In this document: positions 13,477-24,500 of the stretch, in pieces
How the letters are laid out: each line of letters begins with the position of its first letter
How positions within the stretch are numbered: the stretch's first letter is position 1
Assembly: GCA_000328365.1 (NCBI GenBank)
Contig: KB304303.1
Location: 62,001-126,000, forward strand
DNA from: Capitella teleta
Taxonomy: Eukaryota > Annelida > Polychaeta > Capitellidae
Reading direction: 5' to 3'
DNA length: 64,000 bases
Program-made: the position numbers and the translations under genes
Notes under the pieces: generated by a model
What the model was told of the DNA's origin: nothing
The model's input: only the letters and a program-made list of their open reading frames with translations
The model's database searches: none

Positions 13477-16322
13477 CACGGAGATGAATTTCGTCACCGA
13501 ATTTCAAGCATTGGTACAACTTCCGTTTGCCTTCAAAATGACTCCTCATCGATGAGTTTTTATCCACTTTCGCCCGAACAGAAATTCTTTTTCGAAAGAG
13601 CTCCAAGTTGCGTCCGCAGCTCTGGCGCATGCACGAGCCCCTGTTTATTATTATGGCTGTTACCGCCTCTGCTCTTACTCCTGCTTGACGCTTTTCGCCT
13701 TATATGGGTAAAATCAATACGACGCTAGAATAATCCGCACTGACAGCTTGCGTGGTTCATAAACGGCATTGGTTTGACAATTAAACACCCCTTGGACTAT
13801 GTCAGAGTGTCAATAACAGCTGAAATATTCCCCTTGCCCATGGTTTAGAACAGAGGAGTGGGAGCATTTGCCTCAACAGCCAATCGCGTGCAGTTGCTGG
13901 ACCAGTTGTCATCAACGGTAAGTGCGGAATCCCTCGAAAAATCACAAATTTTACGCTATCCAGCTATCAATTGTTAAATCCATCGGCGGTCACTAATAGA
14001 ACGGACCCTTGTTCACCCTTTGTTATCACCGTCTCCATTACAAATATCGCATCCTGCTTAAAATTCCACTTGAAGACGTTTTGTTTGTCAAAGTCCGATT
14101 GATATGTTAAGAGCGATGTCAAAGCAAGGCAGCAATGGAACGCACTGGACCGCTCAATTCTGCCCCAACGTGGTCTTTAAATGCACTGTATTATATACAT
14201 CAGTGGTTCTGGTCTGGATGCTGTCCTAGAAGCCAATATTATAGCATTAATTCTCTGATATCGACATTTCACGCACATCTGGCTGTGTGTTTTCATTGTA
14301 ATCCTTTATTTTTTGAATAGAGCCATTCACCGAGACTGCTTCTACCTATTGATCTATAACCATGGTTTACTGCATCACAAATTTCAGCCAAGCTCTGCTA
14401 TTAAAAACATAAAGTTTTTATATTATAGGAAAATATTATGCATTTCCTACATTGGTAGGTATGTTAATTGTTTTTCAATATATATTACTGATAGCTTGCA
14501 TTCGATATTTGATATTTTGGGACATTGTAATAATTATTCCGTTGCATTTATGTTACAGTGCGCATATAGCCCGTATTGTCACCGGTGACCATACAAAGGA
14601 GGGAATTTAATGAAGACAATATATTTTTGCTTATAAGGTTGATGAACAATTGATCATACCTGAAATCACATATAAACCAATAAGAGCCACGCAATAATGG
14701 CGTAATAATGGTGTATATGGCAGCAATATGTTTTACAATTCGTAATAAATGCTGATTGCAAGAGGCATATCAATATAATTATTAGTTTAATTTTCATTTA
14801 AATGTCCGCAATTTATATTTTAATTGCAAATAATTAATTCTAACCGAGGATCTTCTTATGGCACTTGATATGGCACGATATTTGCTGCAATTATTAAACA
14901 ATGCGTCGCCTCGTACCATAGCAATAGTAAATTTCGTGGTAAGCTATTGAAAATCAGATAAAATCATTAAGTGATCTTTGTAATGAGAATGGCAACCATC
15001 TGCATTTCACGAAACCTCACGGACAAGGTATATAAGTCACAAAGGTTATATTAGGCGACTAGAAAAGCTAAACTAAGAACACATAAAATAATTGTGAGCC
15101 TAATTACACTATGTTCAATGACCTATTCGTTGATCGCGATTCTAAATGTTGACGAAGGTAAAAAAAATCTCACAGAAAACAGACGCCATGCTTCTTTCCT
15201 CATTTTTAACACTTTCCACAAGGTATTGATGTCAAATTACATATGTAAGTCATTCACGATCGGGTTAGCTGTCATGTTTTGTCCTTTTCCACAAGTGGAA
15301 AAATTCAAACCAGCATGCTTATATATATAATCTGTATGGTTCGGACTAAGGCAAAATCATTTGTATACACTCGTAATTATAGCAAAATAAAATGAATCGG
15401 TTTGGTGGTCATTGATTATGGTGAGCGATAAACTGATTGAAATTAGTATAATATTAACACTATTCATACGTCCCGAGCTACATAATTCATTTATTGCAAA
15501 ACTGATCTCACCTTAATGTGGATTAGTGTATCCTGTCTGAGCAACCGGAAGGCTCATGCCATGCCTCATTAACAGAATGTCTGAGATGAACGAGGCTCTT
15601 CCTCTTCGTCATCACGATATTCGCTCTGGTATTCAGTATATTTTGAGTATATTTGCCCGATTTCATATCGAGACAACTAAACTAAATGAGAAACAAAACT
15701 TTAATTTTTCGAGGCTACAGCGCCACTGCACACCTACGCCATTAAAATTGAGTAGAGGAAGATCTACAAATCGGGCCTATTCGAGAAGGCGAGCATTTGC
15801 TGTTTGACATTTTGAAAAATACGTAGAATTCTTCTGCGTAATCGGATGATATCTTCAACATGGAACGCAGACCAGCGAGAGAAGGCGACATGGCATCATC
15901 AGCATGCACAAAACGCCCATGCACAGAATGCAGAGCCCACAATGCAACAAATCCATGCATTCTTATAATTGAATAATTAGATATGACATGTAAAAAAACA
16001 ACAACCCCCCCTAAAATACGAGCGACCGTAACTCCCTCCCCCCCGCTTGTTTCACCCGAATCCTCAAGACAATATACTCTGTGAGTGTTGCCCCAACGGA
16101 GGTTGGTGTCTGATCATGATGATACATGTGCAGAACCAGAAGAGTGACTGAGGGACTTTGCAAATTATAATATTCGATGGTGTTTACATAGTCTAAATTT
16201 CGTGTATGCAATAGTTTCCAGCCAAGTCCGTTCTTGTGTGACAAAGTTATGTTTTCTGTATTACTCCAAAGCAACAGTATATTAATGCCACTGTTTATCC
16301 AATGATTTCATTATTAAAAGGC

Positions 16323-16394
16323 AAAAAAAAAAAAAAAAAAAAAAAAAGCAAAAAGAAGCCAAAAAAAAAAAAACAACAAAAAAACAACAAAAAA
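16323..16394. repeat. A-rich low-complexity run
   Basis: Long A tracts are interrupted by single G and C residues. Apparent poly-lysine frames across it are artefacts of the repeat. Confidence 0.9.
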
Positions 16395-18394
16395 ACCCAA
16401 ACAAACAAACAAATCATAGGGGAGCAATATAATTTTCAACCATTAGTGCATCAACTAAATAAACAACACTCACTTCTCATTATACCATAAAATATTTCAA
16501 AGCTAGCACGAAAACAATACAACTTCCTTCTGTTTTTATTATACACGATTACGCCTCGTGTCACGTATAATGACCATGCACACAGACATGCAAAGAGAAC
16601 CACGTCGTGGCTTCAATTTCAGTCATTATTTGTACATTTAATATCCCACTTTGATACACCTGAAATTGATGCCCAAGGCTAAAACAAAACCATGGAATTC
16701 TCATATTATTCTAAATTTATAAATCATTCCGAAAGATTACCTCTGAGATCCCAGATGCGCTTACATACAATGGGTTATTCTGGGTGGTTCCTACGTCATA
16801 TGTTTGTTGTTTATGTCATAAGAGACTGTGGGGCACTCACTTCCGAGGTATTGGGGCAGACGAAACTTTCAAGTAAAGTATTGCCATTCATTGGTGCAGA
16901 CATGTAAACTAATATTTAAGTAAGGAATTTTTAATATTTTTTGGGGGGGAATACAATGGATTTTAGTTTTTAGTATCCAAAAGCAACGGTATTATTATCA
17001 TACACATAATCTTGAATTATATTATGCAATTTATCTCATATTGGCATCATTTGTGCTGTATCCAATTAGGCCCTACCCCCTATTTACATGCAACGTCAGG
17101 GGTAACGTAGTGCAATCTTTTAATGAGCCGTTCACCCATTCAGTTCATTCAGAACTGTGTCACAGTTTGTTTTCCCGATACATCAATTTCCGAACGTTGA
17201 CAGCTACATTACAATAACCTTCTAATACAATTTGTGAGACATATTTAAGGATTGAGTTACATCTAGATACAAATGAGTGGCGAACGAAGACAAACGTTCA
17301 GACATCATCACATTATCCCAGGACGTACGCTATGACGATGAGATATAATTATGTATTAATAACAATCTATCATACCCAAGGAAGGTTATAAACCTTCTTT
17401 GTCATACCTTTATCGAACTATTTATCGGAACGAAAGGCCTGTTTGTTATATAGGCTACATAGTACTACAATGAACACAGTAGTTGTGAATTGGTTGAAAC
17501 TGCTATAATATGGCGAGTTTTTGGACTGCAATTAAATCGCACGGCGAAAATGAATTTCATAATGCGCACAAGGCACGACTCACCCTTGTTATAAAGGCTT
17601 TATCGTGATTAAATCAATTGTTTAGAGTTCCAATTACTAAATTATCACTGGTACAAACTTACAATTAAAACTCAAGGTATATTTTCCGCTTTCATGTTCT
17701 TATATTCACACTTCATTCTTCTAAGCTGAAGCTCGACGTCTCGAATTCCCGTCAAACGAATATGTAGCGTCTCGCGGGGGGTTTCAATAGAAGCTAACGA
17801 TAACAAAAATTATGTGCCTAATTATGTGGATGTAACATATAATATTCAATTATTGCATAATCATGCGCGGAAATTCTGGTTTAAATTAATTAATTAAGTA
17901 TTTAAGTTGTTTTTGATGATGAATCTATTTTAAAGAAGCCCTGTTGATTTTCTGATTACATTCATCACAATATGCTTGCTGTAAAAATTATGTAATATAT
18001 TATGCAAAAATACATTGATGCTTGACAGCATGCATTAACACAGATTATGCCACTCTTTGGATCTCTGCGTAATATAAACAGCGAGATATAAAACGTGAAT
18101 AATAACAATATATAACAACGTATAACAACACCTGTTCTGGCTTAGAGCTCTTCATAATCACTGGTTTTTTTTAACGACGTACTGGTACCCTGGTTATTTT
18201 TCCTACAATTAGATAAACAAAGCATAATCACATTTATAACAACGATAATGTGGTATAAATCCGAAGATGCCATCCTTGATCAGAGGCACACGCATGCAAA
18301 ATTAATACCAAAACGTCTCATTTGGAAGACGGTCGATCTCTTATACTATTTTTACTTTCCTGCATTTGACCTCTGTTGCTCTCTGTCTTTCCAG

Positions 18395-18403
18395 GGGTCT
18401 GCC
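18395..18403 (+). other. A2 5' UTR piece after a splice acceptor
   Basis: CTCTGTCTTTCCAG is a strong acceptor ending at 18394, nine bases before the A2 ATG. A noncoding leader exon, or a trans-spliced leader, must join here if the site is used. Confidence 0.6.
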
Positions 18404-18559
18404 ATGCAGCTCTACATCCTCGTCTTTATGCTCGTTCTGCAGGGTGCTCGTGCCCTGCAGGATGAGGGGTCAGCATCACAACTCGTTCTGCTTCGCAAGA
18501 TCCCCGAAACATTGAGCCATCTTCCGCAGCAACAAGTCGTCGTCAGAACTGAGTTTGAT
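18404..18559 (+). CDS. A2 exon 1: signal peptide and N-terminus
   Basis: It encodes 52 residues starting MQLYILVFMLVLQGARALQ, a clear secretory signal. It ends RTEFD at donor GTAAGT in phase 0, the same position as in A1. Confidence 0.85.
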
Positions 18560-21500
18560 GTAAGTGGTATATTTATCCTCATCACCACCTTGAATCGATT
18601 GGTACAATTAATACGCCAGTAAACAAGATCAAAAGAAAGATATTAAATAGTTCCTTGTTGTGACACCAGGTGGTGCCAAACCGGGTCACTGGGGTCACGT
18701 GCGTAAGCCATTCATCACTGCCAAATTAACCTCTCCCTCCGGGTGTGTGACCGCATAGCAACGAGACGCCTGACCTCAGAAATTCAATAATTTCCAATTT
18801 GGCGTCCTATTTTTCCACGAAGAGCTTATTTGTCATTTAAAAAAGCGTGTTGATTGTATATTAAGGTATAGTACTTGAGCTTTGTTTCAATTCGGCTATT
18901 CTTTTGGGTTTCTTTCGATTCTACGAGGAGTAGGATAGCACGTACTTCATCGGCTTCATGCTCCTTTATTTGGTCTGTCATTTGGGAATACAAAAACCCG
19001 AATGCGGATCAGTCATTGCAAAACGTTGTATTATCGCACAACGAGCATGAATGAGCTCTCACATTGATGTGCTATGACGGACAAGAAAACGGAATCCCCA
19101 AGAACAGATAGTGTACGCAGGCAACAACGTTATTGTGCAATCCTTTTCCCCTCCCTACCAGGGCGACATGTTGCCTTATTGGTTCATCCGATTTTTTTTT
19201 TCTGCTGCCATGGCTAGTGACCCGGGTAATACGCATAGAAGTGTAGTTTGCATGCGATCAGACAGCAGCCGTATTGAGCGTCTGCCCTTCAGGGGTTTAG
19301 CGTATCTTCAAGAATCTTGCTATATATGGTATTCGTTTGACATGAGCCATAATAAACATAGATAGTTGTATGCAAAGACTGGTGCCATATATACTACATG
19401 TATACATGCAAAGGTCATCGTAAGCATGAAAAAGACCCCCCCCCCACTCCCTTCCTGCTGAAGAATGATCACCAGGTGTCAGCCACATTTCAGAACAAAT
19501 GCAAACATTATGACGACAATGTCTGAATGAATTATGTCTTATGTAGAGACCTTGATCTATCGGCATTGCTCATAGGGAACGGGCTCCCACACGTGAGACC
19601 CACAGGACCACAGGACCCATGGCTGGGGAACAATAACATAACTTATATAAGATCTGCTTTTTGTGGAATTGCTGAAGGGTTTTGACATACGTGCGCTCAA
19701 TATTTGTTTGTGTGCAATGCAAAGTGGTTGATCTACTCATAAATTGTCACTTTATTATTATACACAATTATTATGCAATAATTATGTTATATGCCTCGAT
19801 ATATGTTTTGAATGATTTGTACTATATATTCATTGAAAGGTGGGCGTACATTAATGATATAATTATTCGTGGAAAATTGTTGTCAAAGGTCACCTTTTGT
19901 TCAAGGACTCATATAATGTTGATTTTAAAGTACAAAGGCAGATCTTAGTTTTTCAATGTTGCCTGATGAGGACATGAGATGACCCTTGATTGGGCTGTGG
20001 CGAATTAAGACTGACATACGAAGAAAGGGGCGCCTGGAATTCCGTGTATAGGGGGACCATGTCACCAGCAGTCTGAGCCTGCATACATTACAAAAAGCAT
20101 ATAGTGCACACAGAGTTTTTGCAGCTGGGGCCATAGGAGACGGCGGACACCATTGTCGGCGTAACGACCACTCCATGTCTAGTAGAGTGGACGCGTAGGG
20201 TCACCCGGAGACCGCCGCCAAGGCCCTCGCCCATCAAGCGTTGATTTTGATTTCTTTTCCTTCTTGCAAAGGGAAAGGCAAGAGATACTGATGTATGCAT
20301 ATAGAGCAGAGGTTACTGGGTCAGATATTTAATCACCACCCTTTATGTTGGTATATTCTATACCTTTTGAAGTTTGCTTTTTATACGGTGGAATAGGGCA
20401 AGAATACACATGTATTGCAATAGTTTGTGAAGCACTAATTTGTGCTTTGAGAAGCACAGTGTACTATAGCCATATACCGCATGTATAATTATAGTAATGC
20501 ATATAACGAGTTAATGCATATCAAACAAAAGACAAGGCCGGTGCCTGTAATGAATGGTTCAGAATGCTCTGCTGTGGTATTCTCCTTTCATTTACCACTG
20601 TTGGCAATGGATCTGTTTTGGGCCTTACAAGCGTGCAGGGCATCCAAAATGCATGCTTCTGCCAACGGAGCCATGCATCAACTCTCCACGCCAGAGATGT
20701 TTTGCGTCAATTTTTGCATTTCCAAAATGACGTACGTTTATGAGCCCACGAGTGACGTGTTCTACGGAGCCGTGACGACTCATCTCACACACAAATGATG
20801 AGAAATGGTCGCAGTACGGGTACCTGCATGTTCCAAGAGTCACGTAATTAGCTCAACACAGCTGTGCTCTTCCATTACTAAACTAGCACTGTGGGATCAC
20901 TCCCTTACATGCTTCCTGTGAATGTCACTCATCCTCAACAGAATGATGACTATTTTGCGGTCGCATTTCACTTGATTGCTTGACTCTCCTCTTTGACATC
21001 AATAGCTTGTGAGTTGTAACCAATGTTCAGCGGATGGTTTTACAGCTGCCCATTGCACTGTGGCGCAGTTCCATGACCTCTGCTGCCATGCGGTTGTGTC
21101 CGAATGTGACCATTTTCCATGCCGCATAGCAGCTGCTGCACTCAATGCAGGACTCAGCTATAATTGACTGAGAGTTTACTCTTGGAGTGGCAATCAACGG
21201 GTTTGTGTGTGCTACAATGTAGTTTACCAAGAAAGCACTGAAGAAAACGACAAAATGGGTCTCCACATTACCCGTGAATGTATCCGCAAAGCAAGCTAGA
21301 GTTTCCACAGAACATGAACTATTCACAACTCACTGTATTGGTTCTCCCAGGTGCTATAAATAATTCGTGTATGCCCGACAGATTTTGCCATATAATGAAA
21401 ATTCATACCCACAGGTTTATTCATTTATCTCTTTCCGTGTACGAGGTGTGACAAGTTGACAACGGCACGCAACTCGCATATACTTATTACTGCTCGGGCT

Positions 21501-24500
21501 CATTTAGCCTCGATCAGAAACCCTAGAGTTAGGTTCTACAGCTGAAAAAGTGAACACACGATCGGAGTAATCGAACCCAACAGTGGCCAATACATGCAAG
21601 AGTTTATGTGCATTTTGCAATCTAAAGCATGAACACGCTATGCCGATTCAACCCCTTCTCTTTGCTTCCTGGCTATCAGAATTATCATGTGTTGTCTTGA
21701 GTCACAAAATGAGGCCCACCATTCCTGTGAACAATTAATCAAACCCACGTGTCCTCCTCCATTATGGACAATACTCTGAATTGAAGACGCGTTTCATGAG
21801 AATCACGGCTATAAGAGTTTGTAATGACATGCAAATGGTGCTGTTGGTATTTGTAATCATGCCATAGACATTTTGTGCGGCCTTCAACATCTTTGTTGTC
21901 CATTCTGAGCGGAGTGATCGAATGCATGATTAAGGGGCATCATTAATGCCGACTGATAGCAAGATGTAGAGGGGGTAGATAATGTCAGATATGAGAAGTG
22001 GGACAGCGTTCCAAGGATGCCATTTATCACCATGGACACAGTTGCTCTGTGACGTCACACACGTGGTTGCCATCATTTCCTCATAATGGACTCATTTGCA
22101 ATAACCTCTGCGTTTATTTGATCTCTACCGTCAGCATAAACATGACGTAATTTGCGCCGTTTGTCTGACTGCACAATGGACTGCGACTTTTAATTAGCTT
22201 GCTCTCGTACCGAGAAGTAATTTCTATGATTGTTGTATAATGATACTTCGACTGCCACGCAGTGTCTCGCCAACCTGAACCTGCGTTATTACTGACGTTT
22301 TCCCTTTTGCTCCCCGATTTCATTTGCAGTAGAGCCAGGAAGACCTTTTTTTGTGGGAACCGAGCCACGAGATGAATGGCGACACAGCTTTGTGCTTGCG
22401 TTCTAATGATACATTGCAAGAAAAGTTTCTTGCTTTGCGCTGTGAGGCCTTTACAAAAACTTGGCTCACAAGATAATCCTGCTTTGATAAACGATTTGCT
22501 CGTGCAAAACTTGCGACGTCGTGCTAATCGGAAGTTGGATTGTGGTCGGACAAGGCGAGGGCGCATGGTGCCCCTGAGGGCCGCCGGTGAGGCATTGCCC
22601 CAGGCAGCCTGTGGGTCCTGCCTGCGCCGCGCCTCATACTGATGAAGGCATGCGCAAGGGCCTTTGATGACGCTCGCCTGTCACTTCCCGTAACCTTCTT
22701 CTTATTTCATCTGACGTTGAGCATTCTGCCAAAGATGCCCATAGGATCCATCTCGCAAACCGCTTTCTGTGAAATCTTCATTATAAATATAAATTGATGA
22801 AACAGCCTGGGATGGTGTTGGTGCTTGTTGCGCCAAAGGCAAAGGGCCCCCTTGGACATTTCAGTCCCAGTCTATGAATGCAACAAGAGATTGCGTCACT
22901 CAGATGCTCTCCAAATGATGCATTATGCACACGAATGTTGATAACGTCGTGTTTTATCAGATTGTTAGCTCGCCCATGCCCACTTCAGTGCGTCGTCGAG
23001 ACTTGATTTATCCAGCTCTTGGGTCATTTAAAGGCCTAAATACTGGGCAGCGGGCAGTGAAAATGACCATTAACGAGTTTCATTATGTCCATTTCGTACA
23101 GGGATCCGTCGAGTTCATCGAATCAACAGACTTCCAGATCGAGTTCGATGTCAACGCCGCTTCGACCGACGAATTGGCGAAATTCCATTACAACTACACT
23201 GACCACCAAGGGTCAATTCTCGTCCAAGTGGTGAGTCATATCTGTGAAAGTGCGTGAGCGTAAATTTGGGATGTTTATGAAGTAACATATCTAAGCCCTG
23301 GATATGGAAATGCTTTGTTGGCTTTCATTTTTAATTTCATGAAATTTCCATCGCATTTCCAGCCTTGACATTAAAAGTCACAAATTGAACCCCCTCAAAA
23401 ATGGATAAAAAACCTATTAATTTTTTCATAAACCAATCAGACGTTTTAATGACCTTGTACATCCAATTTTCTCTTGATGAAGTGAACACAGCATTTGTGT
23501 TTAGGAACCGGTATGACAGGTGTTAATTGTGAAATGTCCTACACAGCTGTGTATATACCAACATAAATAAAATAAACACATGCATATTATTTCCTTAGCG
23601 CATCTATTCAAATAGGGGGAGGGTGCCCATAGTTTATGTTTGGTGGACCAAACAATATGTTTCACCTCATAATTATACGTGTAGCAGACTACGTAATGGG
23701 AACTACAAAAAAAAAATAAAAAAATAAACACCTTTAAATCGTCCGTTTAAATCCAAATTGGGTCATATTTCTAAAAATCACATAGTTCACTTTTTCACAT
23801 AATTATTACGTGCTTTTGCCTCTTACATAACATTATATATATCATCATCAACACTAATATGAGATCAATTTGTTAGATAATAATTCAACAAAGAAGTAAT
23901 TAATATTTTGATTTCTGAGGTTTTGTGTCGACGAATAAATTCGCAATCCCCGGGCCACACCGAGACGTGTGTCGGTTAGGCCCAAGGATTAATGCTTTCG
24001 AAAATTCGTCAAAGAAATTCTTTCACGTAATCCGCAAGCCTCATTCAAATAAGCATTGATTGATTACTCTACGGGTTTATTGCTCAATTCCGTGTATGTT
24101 GGTTATTACATGTATATATTTCGAGGCATGAATAACTTTCCTATGAACACATGCCTTTGGAACGTAATGCTTCTGTTTTTAGAGGGTATTAGTATGTTGG
24201 TTTTACTTCAATAGTTACATTAACACCAGAACATTACCTGATATTGACAATGCATACCAAATTACAATGGAATATCGGACAATGCTAGATTTTGTCAACA
24301 ATATAGTTTACAAATCAAGTGGGTATGTCAGTGATACATTCACCCATTCCCCGTGTAATAAGTTATCTCCTTAATCCCAAAATCGACAAAAAAAAGTGTC
24401 TCAATTTTACAAATTTCAGTTCAAAGCGGACCCCGTTCTTCCACCGAGCCCTGTGCAGTACAGTTTGTTCGCCATCGGAGGAGCCACGCTCCTTGCCTTC

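Larger units (their letters stand above)
13477..18403. promoter_or_regulatory. Divergent intergenic region between A1 and A2
   Basis: The region separates two outward-facing paralogous genes, so both promoters and any 5' noncoding exons should lie within it. A2 needs at least one upstream noncoding exon, because a splice acceptor sits 9 bases before its ATG. I could not place a transcription start or a TATA box with confidence. An A-rich microsatellite lies at 16323-16394. No coding exon was recognised. Confidence 0.4.

Noticed and set aside
16302-16490. Poly-lysine open frame
   Set aside because: A translation artefact of an A-rich microsatellite; the same applies at 28655-29122, 57330-57575 and the AAAT repeat near 43 kb.
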